This document shows, one piece after another, positions 1 through 5,801 of a stretch of DNA of 41,235 nucleotides. The stretch is from IMG/VR virus record IMGVR_UViG_3300044547_000153, positions 1 to 41,235 of that record. One strand, written 5' to 3'. This stretch comes from a virus. The stretch's first letter is position 1, and every line of letters starts with the position of its first letter. The position numbers were made by a program, and so were the translations under genes. The notes under the pieces are model-generated. The model worked only from the letters and a program-made list of their open reading frames with translations, did no database searches and was not told the origin of the DNA.

Positions 1-20
1 TATTCCCCGCTGGGGCGCGG
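1..20. repeat. Terminal identity, copy 1
   Basis: The first 20 bases are identical to bases 41216-41235. A short exact end overlap is what an assembler leaves when a circular or circularly permuted genome is written as a line, so the window is probably one complete phage genome. A true 20-bp direct terminal repeat of a linear genome cannot be excluded. Confidence 0.9.
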
Positions 21-398
21 TATCGTTTTATTGTTTTGACCGGGCTTGAATTGGTCATGCGTTACCCGGTTTGTTCTATGTTCCCCTATATGGTCAACCA
101 TAAGCAAAGCCAATACTGGCCGGGGTTTGTTTGTTTTATTGCGCGGCCCCTAGGTTGTCGTTCTAACCCTTTGCACGGTTGTTCTTTCCCTTATCTGTCA
201 CCCAATAAACAACGGCCCGGGTTTATTGTTTTTCTTTTTTCTTTTTATACTTGAATAACTCAATAATTCATGTTGCATATAATTATTCAATCTAATATTT
301 AAGGGTTTTCCCTATTGTCGCAAAGTATAGTTAGAACGATATTACATGGACTGGCCGCATGGTGTGGCCGGGTATAGCAAAGCAAAGGAAAACAAACC
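21..398. other. Non-coding region upstream of the left operon
   Basis: No convincing gene is seen here. A 72-codon open frame at 36-254 has no ribosome binding site or recognisable protein character. The stretch begins with C/G-rich words (CCCCGCTGGGG at the junction) and becomes AT-rich from about 225. On the circular genome it joins the non-coding stretch before 41235, giving a divergent intergenic region of about 0.9 kb between the late minus-strand operon and the left plus-strand operon. Confidence 0.6.
251..283 (+). promoter_or_regulatory. Possible promoter of the left operon
   Basis: A perfect -10 hexamer TATAAT lies at 278-283 in an AT-rich stretch about 115 bp upstream of the first gene. 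A TTGAAT hexamer at 251-256 could be the -35, but the 21-bp spacing is longer than the usual 16-18, so either the -10 works with another -35 or the match is chance. Confidence 0.3.
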
Positions 399-707
399 AT
401 GACAACGTTATCTCTCAATACTTCGGTTCAATCAATCATTGACGAATTGGGTTCTATTGACCGTGAAATAGCACGGTTGAAGGCCCAACGTGACGACATG
501 GCCGCAATTGTCAAATTGACGGGTTCGGGCCGTTATTTCGGCCAATACTTCGAAGGGCTTGTATTCGAATCAAAGGGCCGGACAACAACCGATTGGAAAA
601 CCATTGCCCAACATTTCAACCCTTCGCGTCAATTGATCGTTGCGCATACAACAACCGGCGAGCCTTCATTGTCTCTTAAGGTTGAAGCTTTGAAGGTCCC
701 AGCATGA
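399..707 (+). CDS. Small phage protein with N-terminal coiled coil
   Basis: This 102-residue protein starts at an ATG preceded by the purine-rich AGCAAAGGAAAAC. Residues 10-35 look like a short amphipathic helix (SIDREIARLKAQRDD). The second half contains TTTDWKTIAQHFNPSRQLIVAHTT, a pattern I associate with small conserved phage proteins (DWK-IA--F-PS-QL--AHT) of unknown role. It is the first gene of a tightly packed plus-strand operon; its TGA overlaps the next ATG. All glutamines use CAA, a habit shared only with the neighbouring genes of this segment. Function unknown. Confidence 0.75.
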   Translation: MTTLSLNTSVQSIIDELGSIDREIARLKAQRDDMAAIVKLTGSGRYFGQYFEGLVFESKGRTTTDWKTIAQHFNPSRQLIVAHTTTGEPSLSLKVEALKVPA

Positions 708-787
708 AAAGCACAATTTTGGACTATTTGGCCGCGATTGGCATTGCATTAATGCTTTTCTATTTCATTTTTTACAAGGGGCTTTGA
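704..787 (+). CDS. 27-residue single-pass membrane peptide
   Basis: A very short frame starts at ATGA, overlapping the stop of the previous gene, and encodes a peptide that is almost entirely one hydrophobic helix (LAAIGIALMLFYFIFY). It ends at the TGA at 785-787, just before the next ATG at 789. Gene-to-gene coupling and the clean membrane helix support a real gene, although so short a frame cannot be proved by eye. Function unknown. Confidence 0.5.
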   Translation: MKSTILDYLAAIGIALMLFYFIFYKGL

Positions 788-788
788 C

Positions 789-1109
789 ATGAAACCGTTC
801 ACACCAATACAACAAACCCGCATTGCCAACAACATTGTGGCCGCATGCCGCAACATTTCAAAGCTTAACGGCCCGGCATATCGGTTCATTTCGGGTTGTC
901 CGGGGTTTATCGCGCACTATGACATTAGCGGGTTCAAAGCCCATTATTGGGACCAATGGGGCCATTATTGCGAAAAGCTGATTAACGACATATTGGCTAA
1001 TCAATCAATCAACCAATGGTCCAATTTTCGGCACGGTGAACGTGACTATGACTACAACATGTCGCGCAAAGCAATTTATAACGCTATTTGTAACAATTTG
1101 AAGGGTTGA
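789..1109 (+). CDS. Unknown protein of the left operon (106 aa)
   Basis: The start follows an ACAAGGGG ribosome-binding-like sequence, the same AAGGGG type seen before other genes of this segment. The product is basic and aromatic-rich (YRFISGCPGF, HYWDQWGHY, RDYDYNMSR) with three cysteines and no recognised domain. It overlaps the next gene by 4 bases (ATGA-type junction at 1106-1109). I do not recognise the family. Confidence 0.7.
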   Translation: MKPFTPIQQTRIANNIVAACRNISKLNGPAYRFISGCPGFIAHYDISGFKAHYWDQWGHYCEKLINDILANQSINQWSNFRHGERDYDYNMSRKAIYNAICNNLKG

Positions 1110-1813
1110 ACATGTTGAACCGTATTAATCAAGCTTTATCTGTGGCCTTCACAATGAAAAGCGCTAACGTAAAAACCGGGCCAATTCCAACTTCGGTAAC
1201 TTCGGCCAATACATGCCCAACATCGTGCCCGTTCATGGGTTCGGGTTGTTACGCCGAATCAGGCCCGTTGGCTATTCATTGGGCGAAAACGTCAGCCGGT
1301 GAACGGGGCATGTCATGGGTTGATTTTTGCGGCACGGTTGAAGCTTTGCCCGTTGGCCAATTGTGGCGGCACAATGTCGCGGGTGACTTACCCGGCCACA
1401 ATGAAAACATAGATGCCGCTATGCTGGGTGAATTGGTGCATGCCAATATTGGAAAGCGCGGGTTTACATACACCCACAAAACCAACAACCCGGACAACTA
1501 CCAATGGATCAAAGCGGCCAATGAATGGGGTTTTACGGTCAATTTATCGGCCAACAACCTAGAACATGCGGACCAATTGGCCGCGCTTGAAATTGGCCCG
1601 GTTGTCACCGTTCTACCAATTGACGCACCCAGGACAACAACAACACCAACGGGCCGGGTTGTCGTTACATGCCCGGCCACTTATCGCGACGACATTTCAT
1701 GCGCGACATGCCAACTATGCCAACGTCAAAGGGAAACAATTATTGGCTTCCCGGCGCATGGCACGTCAAAAGCAAAGGCCCAAAAAGTATTTTTTGCAAA
1801 GGTTGAACAATGA
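1106..1813 (+). CDS. Cysteine-cluster phage protein (DUF7227-like)
   Basis: The largest gene of the left segment (235 aa). It has an N-terminal cysteine cluster C37-x3-C41-x6-C48 within CPTSCPFMGSGCYA, preceded by FTMKSANVKTGPIP, and a C-terminal cluster C189...C199-x2-C202-x2-C205. That arrangement suggests binding of zinc or an iron-sulphur cluster. The FTMKSANxKTGPIP-CPxxCPFxGxGCYAxxGPLAxHW pattern recalls a family of phage and plasmid proteins of unknown function; I believe it is DUF7227, from memory. The first CX3C spacing recalls radical-SAM proteins but lacks CX3CX2C. The start overlaps the upstream stop, and the stop overlaps the next ATG (ATGA). Confidence 0.8.
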   Translation: MNMLNRINQALSVAFTMKSANVKTGPIPTSVTSANTCPTSCPFMGSGCYAESGPLAIHWAKTSAGERGMSWVDFCGTVEALPVGQLWRHNVAGDLPGHNENIDAAMLGELVHANIGKRGFTYTHKTNNPDNYQWIKAANEWGFTVNLSANNLEHADQLAALEIGPVVTVLPIDAPRTTTTPTGRVVVTCPATYRDDISCATCQLCQRQRETIIGFPAHGTSKAKAQKVFFAKVEQ

Positions 1814-2037
1814 AGCTTTTCAAAATTGACGATAGCGTCATGTTTTCCCGTGAATTTTTAAGGTCAACCGGCCAATTCACCGGGCCCGTGCCATTTTTGA
1901 CCGGGTTTGTTGAAGGGGTTGAACAATTGCGGCCCGGGTTGTTCATTGTCTCTGTCCAATGGGATAACGGGGATTGTTCGCGGGTTCTGTCGTCAAACCT
2001 AATTCACGGTTCAAACCGTGCCAATGAATTGTTTTAA
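1810..2037 (+). CDS. Small unknown protein (75 aa)
   Basis: Starts on ATGA overlapping the stop of the cysteine-cluster gene. The predicted fold is probably a small beta barrel: alternating hydrophobic strands (GLFIVSVQWDNGDCSRVLSSNLI) and several Gly-Pro turns. The last part resembles short phage proteins that end with a 'xVLxxNL' element, but I do not assign a family. Glutamine is CAA throughout, as in the rest of the segment. Confidence 0.65.
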   Translation: MKLFKIDDSVMFSREFLRSTGQFTGPVPFLTGFVEGVEQLRPGLFIVSVQWDNGDCSRVLSSNLIHGSNRANELF

Positions 2038-2047
2038 GGGGTTGAAA

Positions 2048-2215
2048 ATGATTGAAGTTAACAATATCGGGGTTCTAACCGTTGACGATAACGGGGCCCT
2101 TTTTGTCGTTGATAACGTCACCAATGGGCTTGTTTATTGTCACCCGTTGACCGGGCCGCGCATTGTTCGGGTTGTTCTACCCGGCCATTTTTGGGTTCTA
2201 TTTGACGGGTTCTAA
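2048..2215 (+). CDS. Small beta-rich protein (55 aa)
   Basis: The ATG at 2048 follows TTTTAAGGGGTTGAAA, the AAGGGG motif that also precedes other starts in this segment; an earlier in-frame ATG at 2018 lies inside the previous gene and lacks such a site. The product is short, hydrophobic and valine-rich (VLTVDDNGALFVVDNV, IVRVVLPGHFWVLF), and looks like a single beta sheet. It is the last gene before a strong terminator. Function unknown. Confidence 0.6.
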   Translation: MIEVNNIGVLTVDDNGALFVVDNVTNGLVYCHPLTGPRIVRVVLPGHFWVLFDGF

Positions 2216-2233
2216 CGGGGCCATTCTCAAAAC

Positions 2234-2258
2234 AACCGGGTTTGTTCCCGGTTTTTTT
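2234..2258 (+). terminator. Intrinsic terminator of the left operon
   Basis: AACCGGG (2234-2240) pairs with CCCGGTT (2247-2253) around the loop TTTGTT and runs into seven T residues (2252-2258). It lies 19 bp after the stop of the last left-operon gene on the same strand, the expected place for a factor-independent terminator. Confidence 0.85.
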
Positions 2259-2469
2259 GAAAATGTTCGCGAAGTGAGCGCTAACTTTCCAAAATCAAGC
2301 TTTTAAGGGGCCGCAATGATTGACGCGATGCAAAGCATGTCCGGGCCGATTCGAACCCGTCAACGGGCCATTGTGCCGGTTCTAAGGGCCGGGGTTGAAG
2401 CTTCAATTGTCCGGGTTAGCATAATCGGGCTTTTAAGGGCTTTTGACCGTCACCCTAGGGCATACTATA

Positions 2470-2554
2470 CCCGGCGACAATTAGCGCATTCTAGGCCCGT
2501 TATAGGCCCTTTGCGGCCCCTTATTGATACCCGGCGACATTGTGCCCGGCGACA
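2470..2554. repeat. Three iteron-like direct repeats
   Basis: CCCGGCGACA occurs exactly at 2470-2479, 2530-2539 and 2545-2554. The first two copies share a longer match, ATACCCGGCGACA. The spacing is 60 and 15 bp. Repeats of this size next to an AT-rich stretch are typical of initiator-binding iterons, but no cognate initiator protein is identifiable in the window. Confidence 0.7.
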
Positions 2555-2604
2555 ACCCGGCCCAATTGGTGAAAATTCCCTACTAATGACATTATGTCCG
2601 CCGA

Positions 2605-2712
2605 ACATTATACCTAGGTATATATCATATTATTATGTTATACTTGAGTATATTGTACATAATTATATTATACCAAAATATAATATACAGTATTACAAAG
2701 TATGCATTTCTG
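2605..2712. other. AT-rich tract with inverted repeat
   Basis: About 100 bp consisting mostly of A and T. Inside it TATATTATA (2664-2672) and TATAATATA (2679-2687) form a perfect 9-bp inverted repeat around CCAAAA. It could be a DNA-unwinding element beside the direct repeats at 2470-2554, or a promoter-dense region (many TATA-like hexamers). Confidence 0.55.
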
Positions 2713-2749
2713 GGTCTATTCTATACGCATGTGCGACCCCCCCCTACCC

Positions 2750-2760
2750 AAAAAATTTGG
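2750..2760 (+). repeat. 11-bp direct repeat flanking the odd segment, copy 1
   Basis: AAAAAATTTGG at 2750-2760 is identical to 41022-41032, in the same orientation. Both copies sit where the base-usage pattern changes from the C/G-word-rich, CTG/CAG-poor segment to the rest of the genome. The repeat is short and partly an A-run, so chance is possible. Confidence 0.5.
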
Positions 2761-2829
2761 ACCTTGTTTTTTCCGTGGCCGATTTGGCTGTTTTTCTGTA
2801 GAGTAAATTGAACTTTTAAAGGATTGCAA

Positions 2830-3042
2830 ATGAACGACTTTGACTATGAAATCAACCCCACCATGCACACCGAAGATGGCTTCGAAATGTGCGAGTCAAG
2901 CGAAGCTGACCAGTGGAGCGTGTACGAGCGCCCAGTGCAGCCCGATGAATCAGGTGCAAGGCTGGCAGTGTGGGTGGCCGACTTTGCCCGTGAGATCGAT
3001 GCCATCAACTTTGTGGCCCTGATGGTCAATGAAAGCAAATGA
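2830..3042 (+). CDS. Small acidic unknown protein (70 aa)
   Basis: The ATG at 2830 follows TTTAAAGGATTGCAA, a good AGGA site at normal distance; an upstream in-frame TTG at 2824 is less likely. The product is acidic (MNDFDYEINPTMHTEDGFEM) with a hydrophobic C-terminal helix and tryptophans. Codon use is ordinary for the phage body (CAG and CTG present), unlike the genes to its left. It stands alone on the plus strand, convergent with the minus-strand operon that ends at 3122. Function unknown. Confidence 0.65.
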   Translation: MNDFDYEINPTMHTEDGFEMCESSEADQWSVYERPVQPDESGARLAVWVADFAREIDAINFVALMVNESK

Positions 3043-3056
3043 CCCCCCCCTCATGT

Positions 3057-3088
3057 AAAAAAATGGGCCTCATTTTTACGTGAGGCCC
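3057..3088 (-). terminator. Terminator of the minus-strand early operon
   Basis: Read on the minus strand, GGGCCTCA (3088-3081) pairs with TGAGGCCC (3072-3065) around an 8-base loop, followed by A and seven T residues (3063-3057). It lies 34 bp after the last gene of the minus-strand operon (stop at 3122). It would also meet transcription from the convergent gene at 2830-3042. Confidence 0.85.
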
Positions 3089-3121
3089 AAAGTCTAGGGG
3101 ACAACTGCTTTGAAAATTCTA

Positions 3122-3478
3122 CTACTTGTAGTTCTTCAGCTTGTTGATAGTGGTGTCGATCAGAGAACTGATTTCATCAATGATGTTCTGGATTTCGCTG
3201 TTTTGTGGGATGTCAGGGTTTTCCCGCTCTTCGTCCACATAGTCCCTGAGCATCATCAGTTCTTCAAGGCCCGTGGCGGCTGGCGGGTAGTACTGGACAG
3301 GGTAGTCGATCTTGGTGTCAGTTCTGCCCTGCATGGCCTCTGTCAGGGTGTCTACAAGGTCACTCAGGGCTGGGTAAAACTCCCCAAGCTGCAAATGTTC
3401 GGCATTGGTGCTGGCTCGGAAATGCAGAATGTGGGTGTTGGTCACAGCGTGTAGCAAGGTCAGAATGAATTCACCCAT
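3122..3478 (-). CDS. Unknown protein, last gene of the minus-strand early operon
   Basis: This 118-residue, mostly helical protein overlaps the stop of the upstream nuclease gene by 8 bases. The sequence has acidic helices (LSDLVDTLTEAMQ, EELMMLRDYVDEE) and ends in IDEISSLIDTTINKLKNYK. No catalytic motif or membrane segment is visible. Function unknown; position suggests a DNA-metabolism or host-takeover accessory protein. Confidence 0.7.
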   Translation of the reverse strand: MGEFILTLLHAVTNTHILHFRASTNAEHLQLGEFYPALSDLVDTLTEAMQGRTDTKIDYPVQYYPPAATGLEELMMLRDYVDEERENPDIPQNSEIQNIIDEISSLIDTTINKLKNYK

Positions 3479-3854
3479 GATTGGTGTCCTCTCGGTATTG
3501 GTTGATCAGGTAGTCCAGAACGTTTCTGGCCGTTTCCACCTTCCAAGGCTTGAGGGTGGGGGTGGTGGCTATTTTCCTCCATTCCTCGACCTGCCGCAAT
3601 AAAGCAGTCGAAAACAGGTCAGCCTTCTCTTCACGTGTGAAGACCCCCCCCTGATCAAAAATTGAATGGCAGTTGTGGCAAGCCCAGACTGAGTAGCAAT
3701 CCTCAGCCTTCAAACCCTTCGCCTTGCCATGCATCATGAAGTTGGAATGGGCTGCCACCGTGGTCGATCCCTCATCCCCCATGCAGTCATCAGAAATCTG
3801 GAGAAGACATTTCTCCCCTTTGGCCAACTTGAGGAGGTTGTCATCCCTGTACAT
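3471..3854 (-). CDS. DUF1364 / YbcO-like HNH-type nuclease
   Basis: A 127-residue protein with the pattern of the DUF1364 (YbcO) family: an N-terminal KLAKGEKCLLQISDDC with two cysteines (C16, C24), AAHSN (H36), and a zinc-binding ACHNCHSIFDQGG element (C59, C62, H63). YbcO is a phage-derived beta-beta-alpha-metal nuclease often found near recombination genes; a RuvC-like resolvase lies upstream in the same operon. The start at 3854 overlaps the upstream stop (TGATG), better than the GTG one codon earlier. A run of eight G residues in the coding strand encodes the Gly-Gly after FDQ, a possible slippage spot. Confidence 0.8.
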   Translation of the reverse strand: MYRDDNLLKLAKGEKCLLQISDDCMGDEGSTTVAAHSNFMMHGKAKGLKAEDCYSVWACHNCHSIFDQGGVFTREEKADLFSTALLRQVEEWRKIATTPTLKPWKVETARNVLDYLINQYREDTNHG

Positions 3855-4177
3855 CACATCCTCATTTCTGTCCGCATGTTGTATTGCTCAGTCTTCCAGA
3901 CTTCAATACGAAGCTTGGCGGCTTCCAACATGTACTTCAGATGTTCTTCTTGGGCCACTGCTGCCTTCAGGCCCATCAGTTGGTCCATGTATTTACCGTG
4001 GGCGTATGCGTATGTTTCTTGTGCGCCCAACGTCTTTTCTCCTGACTCGCTCATCAGTTGAGCTTTTACTGTCTTCAGGAATTGCTCGATGTAGATCCTG
4101 GCCGCTTTGGCATCAGCATATTGCTGGGCGTTGTCTTGGATGTATTTGATGGCTTTGTTGGGGTCAATTGCTTCCAT
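3854..4177 (-). CDS. Helical unknown protein (107 aa)
   Basis: Almost entirely alpha-helical and probably coiled-coil: AIKYIQDNAQQYADAKAARIYIEQFLKTVKAQLM, then a second helix with KAAVAQEEHLKYMLEAAKLRIEVWKTE. I have the impression of similar small proteins in other podoviruses and siphoviruses of Gram-negative hosts, where they are unannotated. It is coupled at both ends (14-base overlap upstream, TGATG downstream). Function unknown. Confidence 0.75.
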   Translation of the reverse strand: MEAIDPNKAIKYIQDNAQQYADAKAARIYIEQFLKTVKAQLMSESGEKTLGAQETYAYAHGKYMDQLMGLKAAVAQEEHLKYMLEAAKLRIEVWKTEQYNMRTEMRM

Positions 4178-4349
4178 TGCTTGCCTTTGCTTTGCAGTAT
4201 TCAGTGAAGTTGTCTCTTGACCTCAAGCCCCTGTTTTTCAATTCAGTGGCTGCGGCTTTGATGGCCACATGCTGGCGCTTGGCCTTCTTGTCTCTCATCC
4301 AAATGCTTGGCTCATTCAGTGATTCAAACGCTGACTTCACTTTATCCAT
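4164..4349 (-). CDS. Small basic unknown protein (61 aa)
   Basis: The start is chosen at the ATG of ATGGATAA, which overlaps the stop of the upstream 51-residue gene; the frame is open further upstream only because it runs across that gene. The product is lysine/arginine-rich (MRDKKAKRQHVAIKAAATELKNRGLRSRD) and could bind nucleic acid. Function unknown. Confidence 0.6.
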   Translation of the reverse strand: MDKVKSAFESLNEPSIWMRDKKAKRQHVAIKAAATELKNRGLRSRDNFTEYCKAKASNGSN

Positions 4350-4497
4350 TTGTTTTTTCTTTGTGTTGTTCTGCTTCAAGTTCACGCAAATCCATTGCCA
4401 CATCTGCAACCCCATGCCAGTCACATCTAGCAATCATCACATGCAAATATTCAATCAAGATCTTGCGTTGTGTTTCGTATTCTGCGTAGTTCGTCAT
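4342..4497 (-). CDS. Conserved-looking 51-aa phage protein
   Basis: A short frame not obvious at usual length cut-offs: it starts with MTNYAEYETQRK and continues LIEYLHVMIARCDWHGV, then ends ...EQHKEKTNG. Helical small proteins with 'CDWHGVADVAMDLRELEAE' are, to my memory, common in phages of Gram-negative bacteria, but have no assigned function. Its start overlaps the previous gene's stop by 4 bases (stop at 4494) and its stop overlaps the next start, which supports the frame. Confidence 0.7.
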   Translation of the reverse strand: MTNYAEYETQRKILIEYLHVMIARCDWHGVADVAMDLRELEAEQHKEKTNG

Positions 4498-4715
4498 TTC
4501 ATGCTCCTTATGTAAATTGCAAAACTGTCCACGGTATCTCTGCCAAACACTTCCATCTTTTGGATGTGATCAGCAATCTCATCTATCACTTGGTCACGGT
4601 ACGGATTCAGTGACTTGACTCTCACTTTCAAAGCTTCAACAGCCTCCTCTGCTGCTTCTATGCGCTTAAACATATTTGTCGATAAGTCGCTGGATTCCTG
4701 CTTCAAGATTTCCAT
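4494..4715 (-). CDS. Coiled-coil unknown protein (73 aa)
   Basis: An N-terminal coiled coil (MFKRIEAAEEAVEALKVRVKSL) is followed by a second helix (YRDQVIDEIADHIQKMEVF). It overlaps the end of the upstream gene by about 50 bases in another frame and is coupled to the next gene by a 4-base overlap. No catalytic residues are apparent. Confidence 0.65.
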   Translation of the reverse strand: MEILKQESSDLSTNMFKRIEAAEEAVEALKVRVKSLNPYRDQVIDEIADHIQKMEVFGRDTVDSFAIYIRSMK

Positions 4716-4941
4716 TTCCCATCTCCCTTAAATTCATTTTTTGGATGTTGTTCAAGTTCAGTTTGAAGGACTCTTCCGATTTTTCCTTTGGCCTTCCAGC
4801 GCCTGGCCGCTTGCCACCCCAGTCACCAACCTCACGCCCAAGCTTGGCCGCTCTCTTCTCTCGGCGCTTTTGGCGCTTCTTGTCAACCAGCCAATCTGGT
4901 GTGCCTTCAGGGTATTGGAAGGGGTTCTCAATTGTGGCCAT
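4666..4941 (-). CDS. Basic GGKRPGAGRP-motif protein
   Basis: The product (91 aa) is strongly basic in its first half (KKRQKRREKRAAKLGRE) and contains GGKRPGAGRPKEK, a GRP-containing motif resembling an AT-hook and common at the start of phage DNA-binding proteins, including some small terminases and transcription factors. The C-terminal helix (NLREMGNGNLEAGIQRLIDKY) could be a ribbon-helix-helix-like part. The ATG at 4941 has GAGG at proper distance; the ATG at 4947 is too close. Likely a small DNA-binding protein; target unknown. Confidence 0.7.
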   Translation of the reverse strand: MATIENPFQYPEGTPDWLVDKKRQKRREKRAAKLGREVGDWGGKRPGAGRPKEKSEESFKLNLNNIQKMNLREMGNGNLEAGIQRLIDKYV

Positions 4942-5386
4942 TCTCATTCCTCAACCAGTAAGCCATCAGCAAAGCTTCTGCTCGTCCATTGTCTTTCTGG
5001 CGCTTGAGCGGGGCATCTGGCCAAAGTTCTCTGGCCATGACAAGGCTCTTGGTTTTGTCAGAATCGAGTTTGAGGGCCTTTTTCCAAGCTTGGGGCGTGA
5101 CTAAGTGCCAAGGGCATCTGAGGCGCTCTGCAAGGGCTATAGCCCCACCAAACGCTGTCCCAAACTTGAACGTGGATGCTACGCCTTGGCCACTGAAGCT
5201 GTGAACAGATTCGACCACCACCTCGGTGTCATCACCTCGCCTGACATCAACGATCTCTTCCCAGATTTGGTTGGTCAAAATGTGTTTGTCAGTGTGGTGC
5301 ATGTCGCCACAACCAATGTACTTGTTGTTGTGGTCAATCATGCCCCAAGCTCCGCTAAAGCCTGGATCTATTCCGATGTAGACCAT
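4928..5386 (-). CDS. RuvC-like Holliday junction resolvase
   Basis: A 152-residue protein of the RuvC/RNase H-like fold. The first strand reads MVYIGIDPGFSGAWG with D7; the second acidic residue is E59 in VVVESVHS, followed by GQGVASTFKFG; the last acidic pair is D132 and E137 in KDNGRAEALLMA. These are the expected metal-binding positions for cleaving four-way junctions during recombination or before packaging. The start at 5386 leaves a short overlap with the previous gene (stop at 5368); earlier in-frame starts lie inside that gene. Together with the ERF-type annealing protein on the other operon it makes a recombination set. Confidence 0.85.
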   Translation of the reverse strand: MVYIGIDPGFSGAWGMIDHNNKYIGCGDMHHTDKHILTNQIWEEIVDVRRGDDTEVVVESVHSFSGQGVASTFKFGTAFGGAIALAERLRCPWHLVTPQAWKKALKLDSDKTKSLVMARELWPDAPLKRQKDNGRAEALLMAYWLRNENGHN

Positions 5387-5535
5387 GTCTTCTCGCTTTT
5401 CTTTTTGCTGTCCATAAGCTGCTTGCGAAGCCATTTGTAGGCTCCAAGCTTCACCCACTCTTGATATTCCCATTCGGTCAGTCTTACCCCAATGGCTCTA
5501 CCGCTCTTTGTCAATTCACTCTTTGGTCTGGGCAT
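5368..5535 (-). CDS. Small ribbon-helix-helix-like DNA-binding protein
   Basis: A 55-residue frame: MPRPKSELTKSGRAIGVRL, then TEWEYQEWVKLGAYKWLRKQL and a lysine-rich tail. The short strand (AIGVRLT) followed by two helices is what a ribbon-helix-helix repressor looks like, and similar short proteins beside resolvase genes occur in other phages, as far as I recall. Overlaps in other frames with both neighbours (20 and 19 bases) match the dense packing of this operon. Could be a transcription regulator; no operator is identified. Confidence 0.65.
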   Translation of the reverse strand: MPRPKSELTKSGRAIGVRLTEWEYQEWVKLGAYKWLRKQLMDSKKKSEKTWSTSE

Positions 5536-5770
5536 TCTTTTCTTTCATTTGCTTTGCAAGGTCAATGGTTAGTCCACCGAATAACTCGGACTGGTTTTTC
5601 TCCAAGTCTTTCGCTCTTTCCCACCCGTACTGCTTGAAACCCTTCTGAGAACACAACAGCACGAGGTGGCTCAACATCCTTGTGTATTGTTGTTCCGAGG
5701 TCGCCAGTGGCCCATAGGGCTTGGGTGACTGCGGTGACTGAGTGGGATCGGACTCCAAGTTTGTGTTCAT
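5516..5770 (-). CDS. Unknown protein overlapping the upstream gene
   Basis: 84 residues, starting at the ATG at 5770. The first third is Pro/Ser-rich (DPTQSPQSPKPYGPLA), the rest helical (MLSHLVLLCSQKGFKQYGWERAKDLEK), which looks like a real soluble domain. It shares about 209 bases with the frame at 5562-5801. No good ribosome binding site precedes 5770; an internal ATG at 5677 is an alternative start. Function unknown. Confidence 0.55.
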   Translation of the reverse strand: MNTNLESDPTQSPQSPKPYGPLATSEQQYTRMLSHLVLLCSQKGFKQYGWERAKDLEKNQSELFGGLTIDLAKQMKEKNAQTKE

Positions 5771-5801
5771 CAAGTAGTTTGTTTGCTTCGTCTTTGGTCA
5801 T
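5562..5801 (-). CDS. Unknown protein with coupled start (79 aa)
   Basis: The start is strongly supported: its ATG forms ATGA with the stop of the upstream wHTH gene and TAGGATTG precedes it. The first 36 residues (MTKDEANKLLDEHKLGV, then AVTQALWATGDL) look like a compact helical phage domain. The remainder (about residues 45-79) lies in a frame over the next gene and looks less protein-like. It may be a short protein whose stop was lost, or part of a frameshift pair with 5516-5770. Confidence 0.5.
   Translation of the reverse strand: MTKDEANKLLDEHKLGVRSHSVTAVTQALWATGDLGTTIHKDVEPPRAVVFSEGFQAVRVGKSERLGEKPVRVIRWTNH

Larger units (their letters stand above)
2259..2829. other. Gene-poor region with repeats; possible origin
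   Basis: No well-supported gene. A 161-codon frame (2316-2801) follows a TTTTAAGGGGCCGCA start-like sequence, but its product has no protein-like pattern and its second half translates an AT-rich tract into tyrosine/isoleucine runs. What stands out is three GC-rich direct repeats (2470-2554) followed by about 100 bp of AT-rich DNA with an inverted repeat (2605-2712), then the end of the compositionally distinct segment near 2750. The arrangement is that of an iteron-type origin. Confidence 0.5.

Noticed and set aside
36-254. Open frame of 72 codons near the left end
   Set aside because: No ribosome binding site, no protein-like pattern; probably chance in a C/G-word-rich intergenic stretch.
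2316-2801. 161-codon open frame after a good start-like AAGGGG
   Set aside because: The start looks fair, but the sequence reads through direct repeats and an AT-rich tract into repetitive Tyr/Ile-rich residues; it covers the candidate origin. Kept as a gene-free region.
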